Source: Rahnella laticis
GTDB taxonomy: Bacteria > Pseudomonadota > Gammaproteobacteria > Enterobacterales > Enterobacteriaceae
Direction: 5' to 3'
DNA length: 64,000 bases
Assembly: GCF_015644585.1 (NCBI RefSeq)
Contig: NZ_JADOBI010000001.1
Location: forward strand, 655,658-719,657
Positions within the stretch are counted from its first letter, which is position 1; each line of letters opens with the position of its first letter. Position numbers and translations under genes: made by a program. Below the pieces are notes generated by a model. That model was not told where the DNA came from. It searched no databases and saw only the letters and a program-made list of their open reading frames with translations. Shown here in pieces: positions 47,674 to 56,681 of this stretch.

Positions 47674-49713
47674 TTAATAACCATATTCCCTGGCTTTAGT
47701 TCGTATGCGTTCTTCGAATTCTGCTTTATTTACTTCTGACAGGGTTTCTGTAGAAATAATGGATGGAATCGGAGGGATAGATAATTCCCCTTTATTAAAA
47801 TAGTTGTCATAGCCTTTCGTCCAGTCTGCTCTGTCCCGCAGTTCTGCCATAAATGCCTTGTCCCAGGTTGCGTCACAGAAGCCGATCGGTAAATCGAAAG
47901 GCACGACTCTTTCCATAAAAATCGGACTGTTTGGCAAGGTACTGTGATCGGTGGGTTGCGAGATGTAGGACCCCACGCGGATACGGCGTTCGTCGTCCGT
48001 TTCCTCGCGCATGATGGGTTCATAAGCGTGCCCCCCGGCCATTACGCGATATTCACCGGTCTGCACCTGAATTTTGGGGTACAGCAACACATAGTTTGAA
48101 AAGGTGTCGTCGTTGGGGGTTCCGTCTGGTTTATATTGTCCCCAGGCCAGCCCTGTTCGAGATTTAGGATCTTCATCCCAATGTTTTCCAGTGCCGGGAC
48201 GTATCTCGTCAAAATTTGCCATAAAAGATGCCGAAATAGGTTCTGGGACTTCTTCAGTATTAATATCAATAGTTTGAAGAAAATTAGGGGAGTTGTAGGT
48301 CAAAAGATCCCCGCCGTCATCCCAGAACGGTTTGCCATCAGGTAATGGCCAGAACGGCGTTTTAGGGTCAGGTGCAGTTCCGCAGGGGGTGGCGCGTGCC
48401 ATCATCCGCTGAAACAGATGTTTTTTGTGAGCCGTAATAAGTTTGTGCGGCTCTTGCTTGCTGGTGTTCGGCAACCCTTGCCAGCCCAGGCTGAGTAGCG
48501 GAGAAGAGCCCATCACGCGGTCATGTGGGTTGCAGTAAATATAGAAGCGTCCGTGATTATCCCGCTCAGGGATCCAGCGGTCAGAGGTTACCGTTTCAGT
48601 GCGCTTCTGTTTTTTCGCCGCAGGATAATCCTGCCCGGAGGAAACATAATCATATTCTCCGGTTTCGACAGTGGTGACCTGAGGCTGCGCTGATTTATGC
48701 TTAATCAGTGGTGTCCAGGGCTTGTTATCTTCTGATTTTCCAACGAATAACTCGCTGTATTTTCGCGGGGGCAACGCTTGAGCCTGTTCTGCCACTTTAT
48801 TGATGATGGCTTCCAGTGTTTGTTCGCGTGCTTTGTCAGATATAATTTCATTATCCGGCAAAGAAAAACTATCGGTCGACTTTGTTTCCATCGCATAAGG
48901 TGAATTAAGAATAAATAATGCATCCGGTGCTTTTTTTGCAAGAGCGGCTGCCCCCAGCGCGATCATGGTTCCCTGGCTGTGAGAAATAACACTCACGGTA
49001 TCTCTCGGGTATTTGACCCGGATTAAATCCAGTAAATCGGCCAGCCGTTTCGCGGTATGAGCGTAATATTTACGCGGAGGCGCACTGGACAGTAAACGGT
49101 CAAAATCTGGGGCGAAGTCTTGTACCGTAATGGGAATATGGCGTAATTTTGCATTAAACCCGTTTTCCCCCCACAGAGAAACCAGATTATTGGTGCCGTT
49201 CTGGAACGGGCCTCCGCCCCAGAACCACGGCCCTTTGGTCTGCAGCGCTTCAGGCTTCAGCCCCTGTTTTTTTAACGCGTGGTAATCTTCGTTCTGCCGG
49301 TTAACCAGCGGAATGAGGTATCTGTCTTCTTCGCCCTTTGCTGAGCGGTATCCCCAGTAAAAACGGACTATCGGTGAGTTTCCGGCATTAACCAGTTTGC
49401 GGTCTTTCTTATAATTGTCAAAATCAGAGGGAACGTCACAATTATATTGATTGGGTTTCAAAGCATAGGGAGTACCTTCAAGTCCTAAACGGGTATTTAA
49501 TCCCTTGCAAATATTTTTTTCAGCGTTGGCAAACCATTCGCCGGTAGAATTAACGCCATGCACAAAAATAATAATGCCAGGATAATGTGGCGGGAGTTGG
49601 CATTCAGCCCGGACTTTAACGTTATTAGGCGACAGACTGCTGCGAAAGTGGGGTTTCCCGTTATCATCATAAAAACAAGGTGCTTCACGTGTCGGTTCTT
49701 TAGATGTAGTCAT
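47674..49713 (-). CDS. Tle3-like T6SS phospholipase effector
   Basis: 679-aa alpha/beta hydrolase. An oxyanion region FVHGVNSTGEWF (about 50-61) and a nucleophile elbow SHSQG with Ser246 (VISHSQGTMIALG) are followed by YCNPHDRVMG, which may hold the catalytic Asp. This layout and the length match the Tle3 family of T6SS lipases, which attack phospholipids from the periplasm of a target cell. There is no signal peptide, as expected for T6SS cargo. Context is decisive: vgrG, three immunity-like genes, this gene and PAAR form one operon. The exact lipid bond cut is not readable. AGGGAG precedes the ATG. Confidence 0.82.
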   Translation of the reverse strand: MTTSKEPTREAPCFYDDNGKPHFRSSLSPNNVKVRAECQLPPHYPGIIIFVHGVNSTGEWFANAEKNICKGLNTRLGLEGTPYALKPNQYNCDVPSDFDNYKKDRKLVNAGNSPIVRFYWGYRSAKGEEDRYLIPLVNRQNEDYHALKKQGLKPEALQTKGPWFWGGGPFQNGTNNLVSLWGENGFNAKLRHIPITVQDFAPDFDRLLSSAPPRKYYAHTAKRLADLLDLIRVKYPRDTVSVISHSQGTMIALGAAALAKKAPDALFILNSPYAMETKSTDSFSLPDNEIISDKAREQTLEAIINKVAEQAQALPPRKYSELFVGKSEDNKPWTPLIKHKSAQPQVTTVETGEYDYVSSGQDYPAAKKQKRTETVTSDRWIPERDNHGRFYIYCNPHDRVMGSSPLLSLGWQGLPNTSKQEPHKLITAHKKHLFQRMMARATPCGTAPDPKTPFWPLPDGKPFWDDGGDLLTYNSPNFLQTIDINTEEVPEPISASFMANFDEIRPGTGKHWDEDPKSRTGLAWGQYKPDGTPNDDTFSNYVLLYPKIQVQTGEYRVMAGGHAYEPIMREETDDERRIRVGSYISQPTDHSTLPNSPIFMERVVPFDLPIGFCDATWDKAFMAELRDRADWTKGYDNYFNKGELSIPPIPSIISTETLSEVNKAEFEERIRTKAREYGY

Positions 49714-49729
49714 TTTCGTTAACTCCCTG

Positions 49730-50482
49730 TCAGTCTGAAATGTATTTCACGCGTCGTGGTTTAATCGTGTTTTCACAATGGAAATGGTCATCCTGAGATA
49801 CGTTGTTGAATTTAACACCTGAGGAACTAATCCACTCAGGATCATCCGATTCTTTAGGGATGGAGTATTTCTGATATTTTTCTTTTCGATTTGATACTTG
49901 AACATAAATAGCATCATCCGCAATAATGTTTGTGCGATATTCCGATGATGAAACTTCAAACTCTGCATTTTTTGAAGGGTTGTTGATGTTTTTATATACT
50001 ATAGAGTAATTCAAAAATCCGTACTTATAGCTTTCATGCCGCATAGGATAGGCAATTACATCATCATTGGCGGCATAAATAAATTTTCCGTAAAACGATA
50101 AAGGGCCATTAAGCTGAGCAATGGTGACTTCGTTTTGAGGGCTTTTATCTGCCCCCTCATAGTCAGCCAGAATCTTAATTTTTTTATTTGTGTCATTGTA
50201 ATAAACAAATCCACCCCTGCTACAATCCATATATTTTTCAAGCGTAAAGAAACGGTGGCCATCAATGCGATAAATAACCTGCGGTTCTACATCGATTTCA
50301 ACATCACGGATAGCTCTGCCTCCGGAACCGCCGGGGAAACCCGCGCCAAAACTGCCGCCTATGGTCGGGATCGTTGAAACCACCACGTTCCACAATACCC
50401 ATATCACAAAGATAACCACGGCAATGATCATGACAATTTTCAACCCAAGTTCAGTGCCTTCGCTTTTCTTTTCATCACTCAT
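49730..50482 (-). CDS. Immunity-like membrane-anchored protein, copy 1 (next to the lipase)
   Basis: 250 aa from MSDEKKSEG (ATG 50482; the in-frame TTG upstream is less likely). A short Lys/Glu-rich cytoplasmic start, one membrane helix (about 14-36), a Gly-rich linker (GGSFGAGFPGGSGGRA) and a periplasmic domain with two conserved Cys (DCSRGGFVYYND and FHCENTI). Copies 2 and 3 share almost identical N-termini (about 90 residues) and C-termini (DDHFHC.NTIKPR.VKYIS) but differ in the middle. Placement beside a lipase, duplication and a periplasm-facing domain suggest protection against the lipase in the periplasm. No named family recognised. Confidence 0.72.
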   Translation of the reverse strand: MSDEKKSEGTELGLKIVMIIAVVIFVIWVLWNVVVSTIPTIGGSFGAGFPGGSGGRAIRDVEIDVEPQVIYRIDGHRFFTLEKYMDCSRGGFVYYNDTNKKIKILADYEGADKSPQNEVTIAQLNGPLSFYGKFIYAANDDVIAYPMRHESYKYGFLNYSIVYKNINNPSKNAEFEVSSSEYRTNIIADDAIYVQVSNRKEKYQKYSIPKESDDPEWISSSGVKFNNVSQDDHFHCENTIKPRRVKYISD

Positions 50483-50516
50483 AATCAAGTTCCATTTTAC
50501 TGTTCGTTGTTGTCAT
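50475..50516 (-). other. 13-codon leader ORF / relic of the lipase start before immunity copy 1
   Basis: Behind a perfect AGGGAGTTAACGAAA leader identical to that of the lipase gene lies a short frame, MTTTNSKMELDYE, ending 8 nt inside the immunity gene (TATGAGTGA). The lipase itself begins MTTSKEP after the same leader, so this is probably a leftover of a duplicated lipase start. It could now couple translation of the immunity gene. Confidence 0.55.
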
Positions 50517-50532
50517 TTTCGTTAACTCCCTG

Positions 50533-51285
50533 TTAGTTGGAAATGTATTTCACGAGTCGTGGTTTAATCGTGTTGTCACAATGAAAATGGTCATCCTTGG
50601 AAACTCTTTTGAAGGTAACCTCTGAAGATTCAATCCATTCATAATTGTCTGATTTATTTGGAATAGAATATCTTTTATAATATTTAGGGTTGGGTTGTTC
50701 CTGGATGTAGATAGCACTTCCTGTGACGATGTTAGTGTTGTAATTTGACGGAGAAACCTCGAATTTTGTATTTTTTGAGGGGTCGCTGATGTTTTTGTAA
50801 GCTATGTAATAAGTGGAACTCCCGTATTTATAGCTCACGTCTCTGGTAGGGTAAGCAATCACATTATCGCTGGCTGCATAAACGAACTTACCGTTTAGTG
50901 CAAGCACATCATTCTCCTGCATCGTTGTAACTTCGTTTTGAGGCCTTTTATCTGCTCCCTCATAACCGGCCAAAACCTTAATTTTTTTATTAGTGTCGTT
51001 GTAATAAACAAATCCGCCGTTGTTACAGTCCAGATATTGCTCTAGCGTGAAAAAACGATGATCGTCAATACGATAGACAACCTGCGGATCTACATCGATT
51101 TCAACATCCCGGATAGCCCTGCCACCGGAACCGCCGGGGAAGCCCGCGCCAAAACTGCCGCCAACGGTCGGGATCATTGAAACCACAACGTTCCATAATA
51201 CCCATATCACAAAGATAACCACGGCAATGATCATGACAATTTTCAACCCAGGTTCAGTGCCTTCGCTTTTCTTTTCGTCACTCAT
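50533..51285 (-). CDS. Immunity-like membrane-anchored protein, copy 2
   Basis: 250 aa, starting MSDEKKSEG at 51285. Same architecture as copy 1: membrane helix (about 14-36), Gly-rich linker, periplasmic domain with Cys in DCNNGGFVYYND and FHCDNTIKPR. The middle third (about 130-220) differs substantially from the other copies, as expected when immunity paralogues specialise to different effector variants. Exactly the same length as copies 1 and 3. It is followed by the same spacer that precedes the lipase gene. Confidence 0.72.
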   Translation of the reverse strand: MSDEKKSEGTEPGLKIVMIIAVVIFVIWVLWNVVVSMIPTVGGSFGAGFPGGSGGRAIRDVEIDVDPQVVYRIDDHRFFTLEQYLDCNNGGFVYYNDTNKKIKVLAGYEGADKRPQNEVTTMQENDVLALNGKFVYAASDNVIAYPTRDVSYKYGSSTYYIAYKNISDPSKNTKFEVSPSNYNTNIVTGSAIYIQEQPNPKYYKRYSIPNKSDNYEWIESSEVTFKRVSKDDHFHCDNTIKPRLVKYISN

Positions 51286-51319
51286 AATCAAGTTCCATTT
51301 TACTGTCGGCTGTTGTCAT
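51278..51319 (-). other. 13-codon leader ORF / relic of the lipase start before immunity copy 2
   Basis: Same arrangement as at 50475-50516: AGGGAGTTAACGAAA, then MTTADSKMELDYE, ending 8 nt inside the immunity frame. Only three codons differ from the other relic. Confidence 0.55.
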
Positions 51320-51335
51320 TTTCGTTAACTCCCTG

Positions 51336-52088
51336 TCAGTCTGAAATGTATTTCACACGTCGTGGCTTAATCGTGTTTTCACAATGGAAATGATCATCTT
51401 TTGATTTCAAGGGGTAATTAATATCTGAAGGCGAAACCAATTCGTAATCATCTAAATTATTTTGCGGGATTTTAATTTTTTTGCTGTATTTAGAGATTGT
51501 ACTATCCTGTATAAAAATGGCGTCATTGGTTACGGTTGCAATTGCATCTATGAATATTCCGCCACTACTTGTTGTATTTGATGGGTTGTTGAAGTCAGTG
51601 TATCTTATAAAAAATGTTGAGTTCCTATACTTGTAATTAACATCTCTGGTTGGGTATGCAATGATGTTGTCATTGGCAGCAAAAATAAATTTACCTTTAA
51701 ACGCCAAAGTATCATTTACCTGGCTCATTGACACTTCATCTTGAGGCTCTTTGTCTCCGCCTTTTGGCCCTGCGAATATCTTTATTTTTTTATTAGTATC
51801 ATTGTAATAAACCAACCCACCGCTGCTACAGTCTTTGTATTTTTCAAGAGTAAAAAAATGATGATCGTCAATACGGTAGACAACCTGCGGTTCTACATCG
51901 ATTTCAACATCCCGGACAGCTCTGCCACCGGAACCGCCGGGGAAACCCGCGCCAAAACTGCCGCCTACGGTCGGGATCATTGAAACCACCACGTTCCACA
52001 ATACCCATATCACAAAGATAACCACGGCAATGATCATGACAATTTTCAATCCAAGTTCAGTGCCTTCGCTTTTCTTTTCATCACTCAT
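51336..52088 (-). CDS. Immunity-like membrane-anchored protein, copy 3 (next to vgrG)
   Basis: 250 aa from MSDEKKSEG at 52088. N-terminal helix, linker and C-terminus as in copies 1 and 2 (DCSSGGLVYYND, FHCENTIKPRRVKYISD); the middle is the most divergent of the three and lower in GC. Upstream it lacks the lipase-type leader and keeps only a six-codon frame (MEFIYE) that ends over its start, so it is probably the original copy or one that lost the leader. 68 bp separate it from the vgrG stop. Confidence 0.72.
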   Translation of the reverse strand: MSDEKKSEGTELGLKIVMIIAVVIFVIWVLWNVVVSMIPTVGGSFGAGFPGGSGGRAVRDVEIDVEPQVVYRIDDHHFFTLEKYKDCSSGGLVYYNDTNKKIKIFAGPKGGDKEPQDEVSMSQVNDTLAFKGKFIFAANDNIIAYPTRDVNYKYRNSTFFIRYTDFNNPSNTTSSGGIFIDAIATVTNDAIFIQDSTISKYSKKIKIPQNNLDDYELVSPSDINYPLKSKDDHFHCENTIKPRRVKYISD

Positions 52089-52156
52089 AAATAAATTCCA
52101 TTTTTAGATTTCCGCATCCCGATTCAAAACTGTCGGTGTCAGTACCTATGCATCAG

Positions 52157-54661
52157 TCATTTTCCCTTAGGGAAAACAGACAAAATCATATCGTCAACTA
52201 TTTCAGATTGGGTTAATTCCGTTTCACCAGTCGCTGACGTCAGGCCTTCGATGATTTTCCCATCTGGCATAGTGATCCGATAAGGAACATTGCTGATGGG
52301 ATCTCCGGTAAGTGAGTGACTGACAATAAATTTCTCGTCAAAGCTCTCCGGCTCAAACGATTTCATCGCGCTCTGCATGCTGGCTGGGCTTTGTTTGACG
52401 ATGCCGCCATTTTTCACCAACAGTTTCCCCGGCCCGCCAATTTCAACGTTACCGCCTTTCAGTTTTATGTAGGCTCCGCCGCAGATCAGAACCAGCTCGT
52501 CCTGCGCTGTCACCGTCATTTTTTTGCCACTGGCAATATGCGTGTCGTCCGTTGACCAGGTGGTGAATTTCCCGCCCTGCGCCTGAACGTCGATATCGCC
52601 TTTGGCGGCAAACATTTTGGTGCCCTGGCGGCTGTATAGGCTGATTTGTTCACCGGCCGCAACGGTGAATTTCTTCGTCGCGCCGATATCCACCTGCTTA
52701 CCGGCGGTCAGCGTCAGGCTGTCTTCGGCGTACAATTGCATGCTGTCCCCGCTGACAATACCGACGCCTTTTGGGGCGCTTAAAAGCAAAACAGCCTGCT
52801 GAAGTTTGTCGAGTTTCTGCTGTAACAAGGTCTGTTGCCGGTCGATGTCGGCGGCTAAAGCCTGGGCCTGTTGCGCGCTGGCGGACAAACTTTGCATTTC
52901 CACCCTCGCGCTGGAAAGCAGGGCTTTGGCCTGTTGCATATCCAGCTGCTGCCCACCGGCAGAAGCCTGCACGTCGGCAGAAATAAACACGCCTTTGCCG
53001 CCACGAACGGACACCCAGTCGTCGGTGCGCAGCTCTGCGCCGTGCCCGCGGTCTTTGCGCTTATCATCGACCAGCGCACCCAGGTTCAGCTGACTTTTGC
53101 CGCTAGCAGGCGTCGAAAGCTTGATGTGCTCCTTGCCCCGCGTGTCATCTAGTCGGAGCTTGTTATGTGCCGGCGTGCGTATGACGTTCCGCTTGTAATT
53201 GGGTAATGCCACATGGTCCGGATGGCGTGAGTCATGCAGCGCGTAAGCGATGTAAGGCCGGTCAACGTCGCCGTTCTCAAACGCAATCGCCACACCCGTG
53301 GAATCCAGCAAGGGCATATGAAATCCGTAGGTATCACCGGAATAGGGCTTCGCTAAACGCAGCCAGCAGCTTTCAAAGCCTTTCTGCCATTCGGTGCGGT
53401 CGAAGCCAAACTGAGCACGGTATAAACCGTCGGCATTAATGTGCGCGTAAGGTTCATCCGGGTGGGCGCTGGAGATACGGGCGGGCAGCGTGCCGGTGAC
53501 CACCGGCCACGGCAACAGCGCAGGGCGGTACGGATGCTGTGTATTACGCGGAACGGCGGTGAAGGTCACAAAATAGGCTGTGTCGCGGGCGACATTTTTA
53601 GACTTTGTTGAAACAATCAGCAGGCCGTCGGGTGCTTCCGGCCAGTCCTTGCCCGGCGTGGTGATGATCATGCCGGGGCGCAGCGTCATGCAGTTGGATT
53701 TACCCTCAAACGTGATTTGTTCCGCGAGGTAGCGCTCCTGACGGCGTTTCGCGTACCACATCCCCTGACCGGGCTCGCTGCTGTATTCCTTGCCCGGCTC
53801 GGGATAAAACTCGCCCCAGCGGTAATCTTCGGCAACCAGTGCCGGATAGTCCGGGTTAGTGGCGGTCGTTGCGGACATATCGCTTTGCGCTGCCGGATAG
53901 AAATCGTCGTTAACCGTCACTGACTTGGGAATGGATTTACGGCTGACCGACATATCCCATACCGATTCCAGCCCGCCGTCGAACATGCCTGCCGGATTGC
54001 GGAACGGAATGGCTAACCGCTCCGGCCAGGCATAGGAATTATCGGCCAGCACCATGACGTCGCAGTTATTCTCTTCGTCATATTCGAAGAAGTACGAAAT
54101 GCCACTGTCGGTCAGACGGCGCGCGATGTGCGCATATTCGCTTTCGCCGAACTGCATCATGAATTTCTTCAGCGGATACTGATCATGCAGCGCAAACCGG
54201 AAATCCAGCCGGTCCATGTTGTAACGCAGGAAGGTGTTTTCGGTCATGCTGATGACGCTGTCGTTCTGGTAAATCGCGTTATTGCTACCCTGATTTAAGC
54301 GGGTGAGGCGGTGTTCCAGCGTCGCGACGTAGCGGGTTTCATCTGAGGAGGTGTTGCACTGGCGAAACTGAGTAATGACGCCGGGGATGATGCGTGGTTT
54401 GACCGTTTCCCACGGCTTGCCGTCGGGATACATCAGGAACAGGGCGGAATAGTTGATGATGTGCTGGGCGGGAATGTCTTTTACCGCGCTGGTGAATTCG
54501 ATTTCATAGCGCAGGATGTCACTGATGGCCTCGGTGCCGCTGAACTTAAGTACCGATATATCAACGCCGGGCTGCTGCGACTCAAGGCGCGTTAAGCGAA
54601 GCTGGTAGTGGTTGTGGATCGGTAATTTACTGCCTGCAAGAATGTATTCCTGAATGCCCAT
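52157..54661 (-). CDS. vgrG: T6SS spike protein VgrG (TssI) with C-terminal cargo-binding extension
   Basis: 834 aa. The gp27/gp5-like base (about 25-480) has typical VgrG blocks (LRYEIEFTSA, SDETRYVATLEHRL, ISYFFEYDEENN, MPLLDSTGVAIAFENGD). A DUF2345 needle region follows (about 480-750, including SLTLTAGKQVDIGATKKFTV), with a helical coiled-coil insert (QAQALAADIDRQQTLLQQKL). The last 65 residues (GDPISNVPYRITMPDGKIIEGLT, in pieces) look like a transthyretin-like beta domain, which in other VgrGs binds Tle lipases. This fits the Tle3-like gene downstream. AGGGA precedes the ATG at 8 nt. The gene is first in the operon. Confidence 0.93.
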   Translation of the reverse strand: MGIQEYILAGSKLPIHNHYQLRLTRLESQQPGVDISVLKFSGTEAISDILRYEIEFTSAVKDIPAQHIINYSALFLMYPDGKPWETVKPRIIPGVITQFRQCNTSSDETRYVATLEHRLTRLNQGSNNAIYQNDSVISMTENTFLRYNMDRLDFRFALHDQYPLKKFMMQFGESEYAHIARRLTDSGISYFFEYDEENNCDVMVLADNSYAWPERLAIPFRNPAGMFDGGLESVWDMSVSRKSIPKSVTVNDDFYPAAQSDMSATTATNPDYPALVAEDYRWGEFYPEPGKEYSSEPGQGMWYAKRRQERYLAEQITFEGKSNCMTLRPGMIITTPGKDWPEAPDGLLIVSTKSKNVARDTAYFVTFTAVPRNTQHPYRPALLPWPVVTGTLPARISSAHPDEPYAHINADGLYRAQFGFDRTEWQKGFESCWLRLAKPYSGDTYGFHMPLLDSTGVAIAFENGDVDRPYIAYALHDSRHPDHVALPNYKRNVIRTPAHNKLRLDDTRGKEHIKLSTPASGKSQLNLGALVDDKRKDRGHGAELRTDDWVSVRGGKGVFISADVQASAGGQQLDMQQAKALLSSARVEMQSLSASAQQAQALAADIDRQQTLLQQKLDKLQQAVLLLSAPKGVGIVSGDSMQLYAEDSLTLTAGKQVDIGATKKFTVAAGEQISLYSRQGTKMFAAKGDIDVQAQGGKFTTWSTDDTHIASGKKMTVTAQDELVLICGGAYIKLKGGNVEIGGPGKLLVKNGGIVKQSPASMQSAMKSFEPESFDEKFIVSHSLTGDPISNVPYRITMPDGKIIEGLTSATGETELTQSEIVDDMILSVFPKGK

Positions 54662-55073
54662 CGTTTAATTCCCTTTTACACAGGCCGTAAACCGGTGACT
54701 CCCTGTGAATTATTCCGTTATCCCGCCACCGTCCGCGGTGAGGTTATTCAAGCTTATCTGAACTTAAGTCAAATTTACGTGAAGAGATTCTACTCAGAAA
54801 CCGGATTGAAAGAAGAGGTAATGATCGGAATTGGGTTCTTTTACGGAAATGAAGTATTTCATAATGTAAATTTGAGGAGGTTTGAATGATTTTAAGAATA
54901 TTCAGCTAAATCAGAGTGATAAGTCTTAATGGTAACAACAGTTAACAGCAGATTTGTATCAGCAGTTTCCAAATATGCGTCTGGCGAGGAAAACTTCCCG
55001 CGCCAGAGCTGGAGCCTTTTTATTAGGTAAACCGCTAACAACAAGCCGCGGTTTCATAAAGCTCAGTTAATGT
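54662..55073. other. Intergenic region between vgrG and the emr operon
   Basis: 412 bp. The part next to vgrG must hold its promoter. No remnants of other T6SS genes are seen. A 7-bp TCTGGCG / CGCCAGA hairpin (about 54979-55005) near the outer-membrane factor gene could terminate the emr operon but lacks a good T tract. A 64-codon plus-strand open frame (54695-54889) has no ribosome-binding site or recognisable product. Confidence 0.5.
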
Positions 55074-56681
55074 TTACGGCGTTATCCCCAACGTCGTTTT
55101 GACTTTCACATCCGTTGTTGCCGCCGGGCCAAACACGGTGTAGGTCGGCAAATCGACGTTCTGGTACGGCTCCCAGCCGCCGCCGAGGGCTTTGTACAGT
55201 GACACCAGATCGGTGCTGGTTTTCACTTTCGCTTCGGCGGATTGCTGATGCGCCTGTGCGAGCTGGCGCTGGGCGTCGAGCACGTTGATGAACGTTGAAA
55301 GCCCCTGACGGTAACTGTCGCTGGCGAGATCAAACGCCGTCTGTAACGCTTCGGTCGTCTGGTCTAATCCGTTCACCTGATCCTGATCCGTGCGGTAATT
55401 CACCAGCGCATTATCGACGTCCTGAAGCGCGGTCAGCACCGTCTGGCGGTAGTTCAGCGCGGCATTGGCCTGCTGCGCGCGGGAAAGATGCACGCTGGAA
55501 ACCAGACGTCCGCCCTGGAAGATCGGCAGCGTGATCTGCGGGCCGAAGGAGTAGAAATGGCTGCTCCAGTTGTCGAGATAACTCACGTCAGTGTTACGCA
55601 TCCCGAACTGGCCGGTGAGGGAAATACTCGGGAACATCTGCGCGACGGAGACGCCGATATTGGCCGTCGCCGCGTGAAGATCGGCTTCGGCTTTGCGAAC
55701 GTCCGGGCGGCGACGCGCCAGCTGCGACGGCACGCCCACCGGGACGGCGGCAGGAAGGGCAGGCATCGGTTTTGGTGCAGTCAGTTCGGCATCCAGCGAT
55801 CCCGGCGTCTGACCGAGCAGAACCGCCAGCCCGTTCATTGCCTGACGTTCCTGCGCCTGATACTGCGGCAACTGGGCGCGCAATGAACCCAGCTGCGCGC
55901 GGGCGTTTTCGACATCCAGCTGCGGCGAAAGGCCGTTCTTCTGGCGGTTTTGCGTGAGATCCAGCGTCTGCTGTGCGACATCGATTTGCGTCTGAATCGC
56001 CGCCGTCACGCTTTGCGCGCCACGTAGTTGCAGATACGCGCGGGCAACTTCGGCTTCCAGCGACACCAGCGCATCGTTGCGTTCTTCGACGGAAGATTGC
56101 GTCTGCGCATTGGCGGCCTCAACCTGACGTCGCGTGCCGCCAAATAAATCCAGCTCCCAGCTGGCATCGAAACTTCCCTGATACAGATTGACCGGGCGTG
56201 TCGCCGTATCGATAGCGGACGATGCTTCCGGGCTGAGATCGTTTAGCTGCTGTGAAGCGCCGCTGGAATCCAGAATACCTTTCAGGCCAAGCTGCTGACG
56301 CGTGGCTTTTGCGCTGCCCTGAACCGACGGCAGCCAGGCGCCTTCGGCCTGTTTGACCTGCTCGCGGGCGCCGGCAATGCGCAGCACCGCCTGTTGCAGG
56401 GAGATATTCCCGGCAATCGCGCGGGTGATCAGGCTGTCGAGCTGCGGATCATTAAACGCTTTCCACCATAACGGATTCGGCTCTGACGCCAGGGCGATGG
56501 ACGCGCCGTCGGCGTCTTTCGGCTTGGTCATGTCGTTATAAGCGCCCGGCGTGACCGGGTTCGGTTTCTGGTAATCAGGGCCCACGGAGCAGCCCGCCAG
56601 CGCCAGAGTGAGAGCCGAAACGGTAAACAGCGTGGTCTTATTCAACTTCCGGGTCGTATTCAACTTAATGTGCTCCGGCAT
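55074..56681 (-). CDS. NodT-family outer-membrane lipoprotein of the EmrAB-type pump
   Basis: 535 aa. A signal peptide ends in a lipobox (LALAGC, Cys31) and the mature start SVGPDYQKPNP is diagnostic of the NodT/CusC-type outer-membrane factors. Two OEP repeats follow, including LARRRPDVRKAEADLHAA near 320. It ends in a Pro-rich tail. It is last in the emrA-emrB operon and overlaps emrB by 17 nt, so this pump carries its own channel instead of relying on TolC. Confidence 0.92.
   Translation of the reverse strand: MPEHIKLNTTRKLNKTTLFTVSALTLALAGCSVGPDYQKPNPVTPGAYNDMTKPKDADGASIALASEPNPLWWKAFNDPQLDSLITRAIAGNISLQQAVLRIAGAREQVKQAEGAWLPSVQGSAKATRQQLGLKGILDSSGASQQLNDLSPEASSAIDTATRPVNLYQGSFDASWELDLFGGTRRQVEAANAQTQSSVEERNDALVSLEAEVARAYLQLRGAQSVTAAIQTQIDVAQQTLDLTQNRQKNGLSPQLDVENARAQLGSLRAQLPQYQAQERQAMNGLAVLLGQTPGSLDAELTAPKPMPALPAAVPVGVPSQLARRRPDVRKAEADLHAATANIGVSVAQMFPSISLTGQFGMRNTDVSYLDNWSSHFYSFGPQITLPIFQGGRLVSSVHLSRAQQANAALNYRQTVLTALQDVDNALVNYRTDQDQVNGLDQTTEALQTAFDLASDSYRQGLSTFINVLDAQRQLAQAHQQSAEAKVKTSTDLVSLYKALGGGWEPYQNVDLPTYTVFGPAATTDVKVKTTLGITP

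Noticed and set aside
54695..54889. 64-codon plus-strand open frame upstream of vgrG
   Set aside because: No ribosome-binding site or family resemblance; overlaps the expected vgrG promoter.
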